From the NCBI GenBank assembly GCA_045132775.1, contig JBGUSX010000020.1, forward strand, positions 1-34,421: a stretch of DNA of 34,421 nucleotides, given 5' to 3'. This stretch comes from SVTX01 sp045132775 (GTDB lineage Bacteria; Bacillota; Clostridia; Oscillospirales; CAG-272). The notes under the pieces were generated by a model. That model did not search any database. It saw only the letters and a program-made list of their open reading frames with translations, and was not told the DNA's origin. The translations under genes and the position numbers were made by a program. Below, piece by piece: positions 7,070 to 15,188 of this stretch; the stretch's first letter is position 1; each line of letters starts with the position of its first letter.

Positions 7070-9346
7070 ATGAAAAGAAAAAATTTTTTCCTGACAATTT
7101 GTATTCTCATATTATTCTCTCTTTCCATGGTAGCCTGTGAGCTTGGTGCACCCGAGGAAACACAATCCACGATACCGACCGCATCCGAGTCCGAATTCGA
7201 TAGCTCTCCAGTTGCAAGTGAAACGGTTACCATCATCCCTTCTTATGCCCCCACGGATGCGCCTACCGAGGCTCCGACGGATGCGCCTACCGAGGCTCCG
7301 ACGAATGCGCCTACCGAGGCTCCGACGGATGCGCCTACCGAGGCTCCGACGGATGCGCCTACCGAGACTCCGACGGATGCGCCTACCGAGACTCCGACGG
7401 ATGCGCCTACCGAGACTCCGACGGATGCGCCTACCGAGGCTCCGACTGTTGCGTCTACCGAGGTCCCGACGGATGCGCCTACCGAGGTCCCGACGGATGC
7501 GCCTACCGAGGCACCGACTGTTGCGCCTACCGAGGCTCCGACGGATGCGCCTACCGAGGCTCCGACTGTTGCTCCAACAGAAGCTCCAACAGAGACAGTA
7601 ACTCAAGCACCGATCGAAACAGACCCACCGTGTGACCATGCATACAGATACAGATGCTCACGCGAGTGCAGATACTGCGGTGAAAAGCGCGAAATCTCCA
7701 CACCCCACTCGATAAAATACGATTGCTCGGTTGAGTGCTCGCTCTGTCACGAGGCGGTCGAGCCCACGTCACCTCACACATTCCCCTTTGACTGCTCGGA
7801 TTCCTGCGCGATATGCCGTGCGGACAGAGTTGATCCCCCTCTTTCCCACTCATTCCCGTATGACTGCACCGACTCGTGTCAGGTCTGCGGTAAGACTCGC
7901 AAGACAGAGACCCCTCACGAATTTGGCAGTGATTCTCTTTGCGAAACACTTAACTGCGCAAACTGCGGTCTTGTAGTTGTGCAAGATCACGATTGGGAGC
8001 TTATCTCCGACACAACTTCATTTTTGAGCGCAGGCGCTATAACTAAAAAATGCACCAAATGTCAGGCAGACGACGTCACCGAATACGACCCCATTGATCC
8101 TGCAACAGTCGGGATGCCCGTCATCTACATTGAAGACCTTGAAGATGCGGCCATTCCTCTGGTAAATCTCCAGAAGGCAGATGGCGAGATAACTGTCAAA
8201 TATAAGTACGTAAGCAATTCCGATGATATTCCGAGCTTTGAGGGATACAGCGAGATAAAGATTCAAGGCGCATCGTCGGCGGGTTACCCCAAAAAGAACT
8301 TCACAGTTAAGCTCTTTGAAGATGAGGCACTTGAGAATAAGCTCAAAGTAAATCTTGGCTGGGGCAAGGAAAACAAGTATTGCATGAAGGCGAATTACAT
8401 CGACTTTTCACAGGCGAGAAACATTGTTGCAGCGCAGATGTTTGCAGAGATAGTCGCATCGAGAGACAATATAAGTCCCGGTCTTGCCGCCGCACCAAAT
8501 TACGGTCTTATTGACGGATACCCTGTTTTAGTCTTGATAAACGGTGAATTCCACGGTATTTACACGATGAATATCCCCAAGGACGAGTGGATGTTCGCAA
8601 TGGAGGGCGACGAGGAATCACGCGAGGCCATGCTTATGGCGGATGCCTGGACGAATTCGATCACTTTACACGAGCAGATCGGTGACGGCGAATTTGCCGA
8701 CTACGGCTGGGAGGTTGAATATTCTTCCACCACGGACGAGACCTGGATAAAGGATAGCTTCAACAAGCTTATAGCTCTGATAAATTGCGGCGACGATGCG
8801 AGAATAAAGGCGGAGCTTGCAAAACATCTTGATATTGAAGCCGCTATCGACAATATGATCTTCACCTACTTTATCAATGCTGCGGACAACGTTGCAAAGA
8901 ACATTCTTTGGGCTACGTACGACGGCGATGTCTGGATCCCATCTATGTACGACATGGACGGAACCTTCGGAATTTATTGGAATGGAGACCCTATTGATCC
9001 CAATTCCACAAGCCATAGCGATGCCCCCAGAAACACATTTCCCGAGGTAAACTCCGACGGCTCATTATACGTACCCGGTCTTAAGCTTTACTCTACTCTT
9101 CTCCGTTGCTTCCCTAATGAAGTTGTGGCGAGATACAGAGCGCTCAGAACAGACATTCTGACAGTGAAAAATACTCGTGCGACATTTGAAGCCTTCTTTG
9201 AAAAGGCTCCCATGATCGCATACAGATCCGATGCGGAGAAATGGGTGTCTGTTCCCTATCCCGACGTAAACCTCACAAGTATGTACGAGGCTACTCAAAA
9301 GCAGCTTGCAAGACTCGACGAGTTTTTTAACAACTTTAATAGTTAA
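7070..9346 (+). CDS. CotH kinase-domain surface lipoprotein with Pro/Thr stalk and CxxC repeats
   Basis: This 758-residue exported lipoprotein has a signal peptide ending at lipobox MVAC (lipidated Cys23). A Pro/Thr/Glu/Asp stalk of APTDAPTE-type repeats follows (about 58-183), then roughly five zinc-ribbon-like repeats of CSxxCxxC type with His between them (about 187-307), then a CotH domain (about 348-756). The CotH part shows IKIQGASSAGYPKKNF, INGEFHGIYTMN and the metal-binding YDMDGTFG (Asp628, Asp630). CotH proteins are atypical kinases; in spore coats they phosphorylate other proteins, while gut surface versions are uncharacterised. The start is fixed by GGAGGAA four bases before the ATG; an upstream in-frame ATG at 6938 would destroy the signal peptide. 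It has its own promoter and terminator. Confidence 0.85.
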   Translation: MKRKNFFLTICILILFSLSMVACELGAPEETQSTIPTASESEFDSSPVASETVTIIPSYAPTDAPTEAPTDAPTEAPTNAPTEAPTDAPTEAPTDAPTETPTDAPTETPTDAPTETPTDAPTEAPTVASTEVPTDAPTEVPTDAPTEAPTVAPTEAPTDAPTEAPTVAPTEAPTETVTQAPIETDPPCDHAYRYRCSRECRYCGEKREISTPHSIKYDCSVECSLCHEAVEPTSPHTFPFDCSDSCAICRADRVDPPLSHSFPYDCTDSCQVCGKTRKTETPHEFGSDSLCETLNCANCGLVVVQDHDWELISDTTSFLSAGAITKKCTKCQADDVTEYDPIDPATVGMPVIYIEDLEDAAIPLVNLQKADGEITVKYKYVSNSDDIPSFEGYSEIKIQGASSAGYPKKNFTVKLFEDEALENKLKVNLGWGKENKYCMKANYIDFSQARNIVAAQMFAEIVASRDNISPGLAAAPNYGLIDGYPVLVLINGEFHGIYTMNIPKDEWMFAMEGDEESREAMLMADAWTNSITLHEQIGDGEFADYGWEVEYSSTTDETWIKDSFNKLIALINCGDDARIKAELAKHLDIEAAIDNMIFTYFINAADNVAKNILWATYDGDVWIPSMYDMDGTFGIYWNGDPIDPNSTSHSDAPRNTFPEVNSDGSLYVPGLKLYSTLLRCFPNEVVARYRALRTDILTVKNTRATFEAFFEKAPMIAYRSDAEKWVSVPYPDVNLTSMYEATQKQLARLDEFFNNFNS
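7250..7610 (+). repeat. Coding 24-bp tandem repeats of the Pro/Thr stalk
   Basis: About fourteen units related to GATGCGCCTACCGAGGCTCC repeat at a 24-bp period, giving APTDAPTE. Near identity of many units suggests recent expansion or shortening by slippage, so stalk length may vary between strains. Confidence 0.85.
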
Positions 9347-9353
9347 CAAAAAA

Positions 9354-9390
9354 CAGGCTCGACCGATTTGGTCGAGCCTGAATTTTGTTT
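9354..9390. terminator. Bidirectional terminator between CotH and ispH-S1 genes
   Basis: An 11-bp perfect GC-rich stem (9354-9364 with 9370-9380) has A runs before it and T runs after it, serving the convergent genes on both sides. Confidence 0.85.
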
Positions 9391-9394
9391 ATTA

Positions 9395-11437
9395 TTACTC
9401 TGCGTCTGCAACAGTCTCTTCAGCAGCCTCTTCAACTGCCTCTACTGCCTCCGCATCCTCGGGCATTGCCTCTGCAAGTGCCTTTGCTTCCTCAAGAAGC
9501 TCTCTGATGGAAAGGCTTACGTTCTTCTTCTCCTCGTCGATTGCAACGATCTTTGCGTCAACCATCTGTCCGATCTCGAGAACGTCAGCGGGCTTTGCAA
9601 TTCTTGTCATTGCGATCTGAGTGATGTGAATGAGTCCGTCTACTCCGTCAACTATCTCTGCAAATGCTCCGAAGGGCATCATGTTTACGATCTTAACGGT
9701 TACGATATCACCTACTGCATAGTTGGTGGTGAAGATCGTCCAGGGATTCATAGCGTCGGTCTTGTAGGAGAGGGAGATCTTCTTCTTCTCGGGATCGAAG
9801 CTCTTGACTGTAACTACGATCTCGTCGCCTACGGAAACTACCTCTGCAGGAGACTTGATTCTCTTCCAGGAAAGCTCGCTGGTATGTACCATTCCGTCTA
9901 CTCCGCCGAGATCAACGAATGCGCCGAAGCTTGTAAGGCTCTTGACCTTACCGGTGTACTGCTTGCCCTCTTCGATGTTTGCCCAGAACTCTGCCTCAGC
10001 CTTACGTCTCTCCTCACGGAGAACTACGCTGATAGATCCCTTTGCCTTCTTGTTCTCAGCCTCTGTAAGCTTAAGTCTTACAGTCTTGCCGATCATTGTG
10101 GAAAGGTCTGTGTTCTTGGGTGTGCCTGTCTGTGTTGCGTGTACGAATACACGGGTTCCGTCGCAGTTTACGATAACACCGACGTTGCCCTTTACGGTCT
10201 CAACAACAGTTCCCTCAAGGATATCGCCGTTTTCCTTTGCGGCTACTACCTTGTACCAGTTTCTGTCGTTGTCTACTCTCTTCTTGTCGAGAGTTGCAAA
10301 TCCATCAACATCACTTACGCGTACAACAAATGCTTCAACGGCGTCGCCGATCTTGAACATCTCAGTAAGCTTTGCAGAGGGATCGTCTGTTATCTTTTCA
10401 GCCTTGATGATTCCCGTGACCTTTGCGCCAACGTCGAGCTGAAGCTCGGTGTCGTTAACAGCGGTTACGTAGCCGGTAACAATGTCTCCTGTATTTAAAG
10501 TTTTGATTGATGTTTCGAGAAGTTCTGCAAAATTCTCTTTGCTCATGGTCCTTTCTACCTCCTGAATAATATTGCGCGGAGTCGATGCTCCTGCTACAAT
10601 GCCCACGTTTTCGTGGTTTAACGGAAAATACTGACTCAACTCATCGGCGTTTTCCACCATCACAGTTGACTCACATTCTGCCTTACAAATTGAAAAGAGC
10701 TTGGCGGAATTCGAGCTTCCCCTGCTACCGATCACGACCATAAAATCGCTCTCGCGGGACAGCTTTATCGCTTCGAGCTGTCTTTTTTCCGTAACATTAC
10801 ATATTGTATCAAAAATTTGCGCATTTGTATATAGATTTAACAAATATTTTTTAATTTTCTCCCATTCTCCCAAGTTTTGGGTGGTTTGAGCGACCGCAAT
10901 TGGTGATTTTGCGCAATCTATACAAAGCACGCCTTCCGTCACCGCGTTTTCAAGCTCAGAAAGGCTCTCAAAAACGTGTACTTTTCCGTCAAATTGGCTA
11001 CAAAATCCTATCACCTCCGGGTGAGTTTTTGAGCCAAGCACGATAAGGGTTCCGTCCTTATCGTTATGCTCCTTGACGATCTTGTGTATTTTATTGACAA
11101 ACACGCAGGTACAATCCACAAACGAAAAGCTCGAATTTTGCTCCGCTCCGCGGACAAGGGTATTCATGACCTCCCTTGATATTCCGTGGGCGCGGACAAA
11201 CACCTTTACGGGCTTTTCCTCGTTCGCCTCGTTCACAAGACGCGGAATATCATCGATCTCCGCGACTCCGACTCCGCATTTTGCCAAATGTGCGTTATAC
11301 GTGTCGTTGTGTATCAGCTTGCCGAGGGTGAATATTCTCTGCCCCTTTATTCCCTTTGCTATCTCATCCTCGATAAGCCTTGCGGCTCTCTCGACTCCAA
11401 AGCAAAAGCCTGCGTTTTTTGCTACTGTTATCTTCAT
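9395..11437 (-). CDS. ispH: IspH (HMB-PP reductase) fused to S1 RNA-binding domains
   Basis: This 680-residue protein joins 4-hydroxy-3-methylbut-2-enyl diphosphate reductase, the last step of the MEP isoprenoid pathway, to S1-type RNA-binding domains like ribosomal protein S1. This fusion is known in Clostridia. The IspH part (1-290) has cluster cysteines Cys12 (NAGFCFG), Cys111 (DCTCVF) and Cys213 (TICNVTEKRQ), substrate residues His43 and His84, and SRGSSNS. Four S1 domains follow (about 315-665), the last two strongest, each with SFGAF or PFGAF and a GLIH/GMVH strand. An acidic Ala/Glu tail ends it. The ATG overlaps the plsC stop as ATGA, which fixes the start; an upstream TTG or ATG would extend into plsC. 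Confidence 0.93.
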   Translation of the reverse strand: MKITVAKNAGFCFGVERAARLIEDEIAKGIKGQRIFTLGKLIHNDTYNAHLAKCGVGVAEIDDIPRLVNEANEEKPVKVFVRAHGISREVMNTLVRGAEQNSSFSFVDCTCVFVNKIHKIVKEHNDKDGTLIVLGSKTHPEVIGFCSQFDGKVHVFESLSELENAVTEGVLCIDCAKSPIAVAQTTQNLGEWEKIKKYLLNLYTNAQIFDTICNVTEKRQLEAIKLSRESDFMVVIGSRGSSNSAKLFSICKAECESTVMVENADELSQYFPLNHENVGIVAGASTPRNIIQEVERTMSKENFAELLETSIKTLNTGDIVTGYVTAVNDTELQLDVGAKVTGIIKAEKITDDPSAKLTEMFKIGDAVEAFVVRVSDVDGFATLDKKRVDNDRNWYKVVAAKENGDILEGTVVETVKGNVGVIVNCDGTRVFVHATQTGTPKNTDLSTMIGKTVRLKLTEAENKKAKGSISVVLREERRKAEAEFWANIEEGKQYTGKVKSLTSFGAFVDLGGVDGMVHTSELSWKRIKSPAEVVSVGDEIVVTVKSFDPEKKKISLSYKTDAMNPWTIFTTNYAVGDIVTVKIVNMMPFGAFAEIVDGVDGLIHITQIAMTRIAKPADVLEIGQMVDAKIVAIDEEKKNVSLSIRELLEEAKALAEAMPEDAEAVEAVEEAAEETVADAE

Positions 11438-12075
11438 TTCTTTTTCTTGTCTGCCGCTTCGATCTCTTCGCCCATCGTGCAAATTCTGTCGAAAGCGAAT
11501 TGAGAAATCCTCATATACTCTCCCTTGCCCTCGGGATCGTAATTGAATTCTTCAAATTTGATCGGCTTGCCGATATAGACGTCAACTCTGCGGAAGGGTG
11601 CCCATTTGCGCTTTTTCATCTTGATATAGCACGGGAGCACGGTCGCCTGCGCCTTGACTGCGATCATACCGAGCCCGCTCTTGACCTCTGTTTCTCTGGG
11701 GTCGACTCCTTTGTATCTGTGTCCCTGCGGAAAGATTCCTATGCACTTTCCGTCCCGGATCATCTTGATCGTCTTTCTGATAGCGGCAACGTCCGCTCCC
11801 TTCCTGTCGATCGGGAACGCACCCAGTGCAGCTACGAGCTTATTGACGAGCGGGACCTTGAAAAGCTCCTTTTTCGCCATAAAGTGCGGCTGCTGAAGAT
11901 CGGTTGCGGCACAGAGAAATACCGGGTCGGCGTTTGATGTATGGTTTGCTGCGATGATATACGGTCCGTCCTCCTCGCGAGGCTCGTTTTCCGTATTATG
12001 CGCGTGAATTCTGAAAAGGAAGATCACAGGCTTTGCAAGCCATTTTTTTATATTTATATATGCCTTACTCTTCAA
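11434..12075 (-). CDS. plsC: 1-acyl-sn-glycerol-3-phosphate acyltransferase (PlsC family)
   Basis: This 213-residue membrane-associated enzyme would acylate lysophosphatidic acid to phosphatidic acid. The catalytic HX4D motif is visible as NHTSNADP, and the phosphate-binding motif as IFPQGHR, a variant of FPEGTR. A hydrophobic N-terminal segment (WLAKPVIFLFRI) would anchor it. The likely start is the TTG at 12075, which overlaps the end of cmk by 11 bases and follows a GGGGG stretch by about nine; no ATG is nearby. Its stop overlaps the ispH start (ATGA), so the three genes are translationally coupled. Confidence 0.88.
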   Translation of the reverse strand: MKSKAYINIKKWLAKPVIFLFRIHAHNTENEPREEDGPYIIAANHTSNADPVFLCAATDLQQPHFMAKKELFKVPLVNKLVAALGAFPIDRKGADVAAIRKTIKMIRDGKCIGIFPQGHRYKGVDPRETEVKSGLGMIAVKAQATVLPCYIKMKKRKWAPFRRVDVYIGKPIKFEEFNYDPEGKGEYMRISQFAFDRICTMGEEIEAADKKKK

Positions 12076-12763
12076 TTTTCTTTACCCCCGTTCTGTCTTC
12101 GATCAATTTGAGGATATGCTCTACCGATCCGTCGAAGTCATAGTCCGAATTATCAAAGTATATTGCGTCGTCAGCCGCCTTCAAGGGTGCGGCATCGCGC
12201 GTACTGTCGGCATGGTCGCGCTCGTTCATCTCACGAAGGACATCCTCGTATCTCACGTTCTGTCCCTTTGCCACAAGCTCGTTATATCTTCTCGTAGCAC
12301 GCGCCTCGCTTGATGCGGTGAGGAATATCTTAACGTCCGCATCGGGCAGGATGACAGTTCCGATATCTCTTCCGTCCATAATTACGCTGTTCTTTCTTGC
12401 GAGCTCCTTTTGCGCTTCAAGCAAAAATGCTCTTACGTTCGGCACGCTCGACACAGCCGATGCGTACATCGAGATGTCGGGCTGTCTTATCTTGTCCCCG
12501 AGGTCCTCGCCGTTGAGGATAACGTGCTGTGTTCCGTCAACGTACTTTATTTCGATGCTGATCTTATCAAGCAAGGGTGTGATGAGCTCACTGTCCCTTA
12601 CGTCGTTTACAGAAAGTCCGTTTTCTCTTGCAAAATAGCCTACCGTTCTGTAAAGCGCACCCGTATCAACGTATATGATACCGAGCTTTTTTGCAACGGC
12701 TTTGGATATTGTGCTTTTTCCCGCTCCGCCGGGTCCGTCTATTGCGATATTTATATGTTTCAC
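12065..12763 (-). CDS. cmk: Cytidylate kinase
   Basis: (d)CMP kinase phosphorylates CMP and dCMP with ATP in pyrimidine salvage and RNA turnover. The 232-residue protein begins with strand NIAIDGPGGAGKST, the P-loop, and continues with YVDTGALYRTVGYFA and the nucleotide-binding MDGRDIGTVILPDADVKIF segment, all diagnostic. The GTG start has a GGAGGAGAAGGA tract upstream. It lies 17 bases after the flavoprotein gene and overlaps the acyltransferase start. The cmk-plsC-ispH order is a common clostridial arrangement. Confidence 0.95.
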   Translation of the reverse strand: MKHINIAIDGPGGAGKSTISKAVAKKLGIIYVDTGALYRTVGYFARENGLSVNDVRDSELITPLLDKISIEIKYVDGTQHVILNGEDLGDKIRQPDISMYASAVSSVPNVRAFLLEAQKELARKNSVIMDGRDIGTVILPDADVKIFLTASSEARATRRYNELVAKGQNVRYEDVLREMNERDHADSTRDAAPLKAADDAIYFDNSDYDFDGSVEHILKLIEDRTGVKKIEE

Positions 12764-12780
12764 TGTCCTTCTCCTCCGTT

Positions 12781-14025
12781 TTATTCTGCCGCATTCTCGC
12801 CTGCGACCACGGCTGTGGAAAATGCTATCTGCAGATTGAATCCGCCCGTGTATGCGTCGAGATCCATGACCTCTCCCGCAAAATAAAGCCCTTTTACAAG
12901 CTTTGATTCCATTGTTTTGGGGTTTATTTCGTTTACCGCGACTCCGCCCTTGGTGATTATCGCTTCCTCGATGGGACGGAATCCCGAAAGCTTAAGTCTT
13001 ATTCCCTTTATCACGCTCAAAAGCGCGTGTCTCTCCTCGCGCGTGACCGAATTTACCTTCTTTCTCGGGTCTATGCCCGAGAGCTCGACCACGGGCTCGA
13101 TCATTTTGAGCGGCAAAAGATCGCCGAGCGAATTTATAAAGTCCTTATTGTTGTATTTTTGGAAATCAGAGCGTATTCTTGCATCGAGCGCCGCCTCGTC
13201 GAGCGCGGGCTTGAGATCGATATACGCTTCATAAATTTTATCCGAAATATCGGGCAGATGCGCAGATGCCGAGAGCACCATGGGACCCGTTATGCCGAAG
13301 TGAGTGAACATCATTTCGCCAAAATCCTCGTATACGCATTTGCCACTGTCACGGCGGACTATTCTGAGTGAAACGTTTTTGAGCGAGAGTCCCTGCATTC
13401 TCGGGCAGAGTCTACCCTCGCACACTATCGGGACGAGCGACGGCTTGAGCTCGGTCACAGTATGTCCCGCGCGCCTTGCAAATCTGTATCCGTCCCCGTC
13501 CGAGCCTGTGACAGAATATGATCTTCCACCTGTGCAGATGATAACACTGTCGGCGGGGTATTTTTTCTCACCCGCGACTACTCCGCGCACCTCTCCGTCA
13601 ACGATATCTATATCGGTTATTTTGTCGGTGACGACCTTGACGTCGCAGTCCTTCATTCTCTCTGCCAGTGCCAGAACGATATCCGACGCTTTATCCGACA
13701 CGGGAAAAACGCGCTTTCCTCGCTCGACCTTGAGCGGCACTCCGCAGCCCTCGAAGAAATCAACAGTATCTGCCGTTGAAAACCTATTGAGTGCGGCATA
13801 AAGAAATCTCGGGTTTGTCGGAACGTTCTGCAAAAACTCCTCGGTCGTGCAATCGTTCGTTACGTTGCATCGCCCTTTACCCGTTATCCTCAGCTTTTTA
13901 CCGAGGCGGTCGTTTTTCTCATAGAGAACGACCTCCGCGCCCATATATGCCGCATGGATCGCCGCCATCATTCCCGCGGCACCGCCGCCTATGACCGCGA
14001 CTCTTTTTTGTTCGTTATTTTGCAT
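12781..14025 (-). CDS. BaiN/HI0933-family NAD(P)/FAD-dependent oxidoreductase
   Basis: This 414-residue flavoprotein starts with a Rossmann FAD-binding motif, VAVIGGGAAGMMAAIHAA, followed by the family signature RLGKKLRITGKGRCNVTND. The C-terminal FAD motif is GLYFAGEVMDLDAYTGGFNLQIAFSTA, split here as GLYFAGEVMDLDAYTGG then FNLQIAFS. Members of this family include BaiN, implicated in bile acid 7-dehydroxylation, but most are uncharacterised, so the specific reaction is not claimed. The ATG at 14025 lies one base after the regulator stop and has an AGGTG ribosome site; the longer frame upstream overlaps the regulator and is rejected. It sits second in the RpiR-cmk-plsC-ispH operon. Confidence 0.87.
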   Translation of the reverse strand: MQNNEQKRVAVIGGGAAGMMAAIHAAYMGAEVVLYEKNDRLGKKLRITGKGRCNVTNDCTTEEFLQNVPTNPRFLYAALNRFSTADTVDFFEGCGVPLKVERGKRVFPVSDKASDIVLALAERMKDCDVKVVTDKITDIDIVDGEVRGVVAGEKKYPADSVIICTGGRSYSVTGSDGDGYRFARRAGHTVTELKPSLVPIVCEGRLCPRMQGLSLKNVSLRIVRRDSGKCVYEDFGEMMFTHFGITGPMVLSASAHLPDISDKIYEAYIDLKPALDEAALDARIRSDFQKYNNKDFINSLGDLLPLKMIEPVVELSGIDPRKKVNSVTREERHALLSVIKGIRLKLSGFRPIEEAIITKGGVAVNEINPKTMESKLVKGLYFAGEVMDLDAYTGGFNLQIAFSTAVVAGENAAE

Positions 14026-14026
14026 A

Positions 14027-14890
14027 TTACACCTGCGATTTGTCGTAGACGTTATACTCGTCCCAAACCGACTCGAGCCTATGCAATCTCTCGGTAAATC
14101 TGTCGCCGCACTCGCGCGAGACCGCAACGATAAGTGCGTTTATCACCGACATAGGAGCTACGTAGGAATCGGCAAACGATGCCATATCACTCTGTGCGAC
14201 GAGTACCTGGTCGGCATTTGTCGCTATGGGCGAATTTTCACTGTCCGTAAGAGCTATTACGTCTGCCCCTATTCTCTTTGCGTATTCAACGCCCTTGATA
14301 ATACTCTTCGAATATCTCGGGAAGCTGATCGCGATAAACACGTCGTCCGAGGACAGACTCATCATCTGCTCAAAGGTCTCGCTACCCGACGTGGTCTGTA
14401 TAAGGCGAACGTTGTCCGAGATCATACGGAAGCTGTAGTTGAGAAGTCCTGCAAGATAGGAAGAGCCTCTCATTCCCATAATATACACGCTTTTCGCGTC
14501 AACTATCGCGCGTACTGCACTGTCAAAGGCTTTTTTGTCAATGCCCTCGAGTGTTCTCTTTATTTTATCGATATCGGACAGGAGCACCTTTTCAAGCACG
14601 TTTGCGTCTCCGATGAGATTGTTGGTGACCTCGATACGCTGAACCGCCGTGAGCTTTGAGCGTACGAGCTCGAGCAGTGCGCGGCGAAATTCGGGATATC
14701 CCTCAAATCCAAGCTCCATAACGAAGCGGACGACTGTGGATTCGGATACTCCCACCTCGCCACCGAGCTTTGCCGCGGTCATATATGCCGCCTTATCGTA
14801 GTGCTCGGATATGTATGCCGCAATATTCCTCTGTCCCTTGGAAAAGCCCTTTGAGCCTTCTTCTATAAGTCTTAACACATCTTTTTTCAA
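14027..14890 (-). CDS. MurR/RpiR family transcriptional regulator
   Basis: This 287-residue regulator has an N-terminal helix-turn-helix of RpiR type (RLIEEGSKGFSKGQRNIAAYI, with VGVSESTVVRFVMELGFEGYPEF as the recognition part) and a C-terminal SIS domain that binds a phosphosugar (SVYIMGMRGSSYLAG, VFIAISFPRYSKSI). The start is taken as TTG at 14890, because GGAGG lies seven bases upstream and the protein then begins as family members do; the longer frame from 14992 starts upstream of the mapped promoter. It heads a housekeeping operon, so its target may be this operon or a distant sugar locus. Confidence 0.85.
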   Translation of the reverse strand: MKKDVLRLIEEGSKGFSKGQRNIAAYISEHYDKAAYMTAAKLGGEVGVSESTVVRFVMELGFEGYPEFRRALLELVRSKLTAVQRIEVTNNLIGDANVLEKVLLSDIDKIKRTLEGIDKKAFDSAVRAIVDAKSVYIMGMRGSSYLAGLLNYSFRMISDNVRLIQTTSGSETFEQMMSLSSDDVFIAISFPRYSKSIIKGVEYAKRIGADVIALTDSENSPIATNADQVLVAQSDMASFADSYVAPMSVINALIVAVSRECGDRFTERLHRLESVWDEYNVYDKSQV

Positions 14891-14948
14891 ATCAATACCT
14901 CCGCAAGCCGCATTTTCGCGGTCTTGCCGCGCGCGTGCGCACTTATTT

Positions 14949-14977
14949 ATTATATACTCTTTTTTTGAAATTGTCAA
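14949..14977 (-). promoter_or_regulatory. Consensus promoter of the RpiR-flavoprotein-cmk-plsC-ispH operon
   Basis: Minus strand: perfect -35 TTGACA (14972-14977), 17-base spacer and perfect -10 TATAAT (14949-14954). The transcript would begin some 50 bases before the TTG start, with a GC-rich leader holding an alternating GCGC run. Confidence 0.85.
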
Positions 14978-15106
14978 CGATGAAAATTGCATTTTTCCTG
15001 CATTTTTTGCTTTTTTCCTGCATTTTTTTGTCTTTTTGTGAATTATGCACAGTTTTACCCTTCTTTTTTCTACAATAAGGAATATACGGTAATTTGCAGG
15101 TTGCTA

Positions 15107-15135
15107 TTTACACGTGTCGAAAAAAATGGTACAAT
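15107..15135 (+). promoter_or_regulatory. Promoter of the NCS2 permease gene
   Basis: -35 TTTACA (15107-15112), 17-base spacer, -10 TACAAT (15130-15135). The 50-base leader shows only a 5-bp hairpin (TAGGT/ACCTA), too little for a purine or PyrR-type riboswitch. Confidence 0.7.
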
Positions 15136-15188
15136 GAGAAGTGATAGGTTTTTACCTACGACAAAATATTTTCATTTGGAGGAATCTT

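Noticed and set aside
7112..7639. Long antisense frames over the Pro/Thr stalk repeats
   Set aside because: Periodic 24-bp sequence keeps several frames open; the plus-strand frame with signal peptide and CotH domain is the real gene.
9368..10498. A 376-residue plus-strand frame opposite the ispH-S1 gene
   Set aside because: It lies entirely inside the conserved IspH-S1 gene on the other strand and shows Cys/Leu-rich shadow composition.
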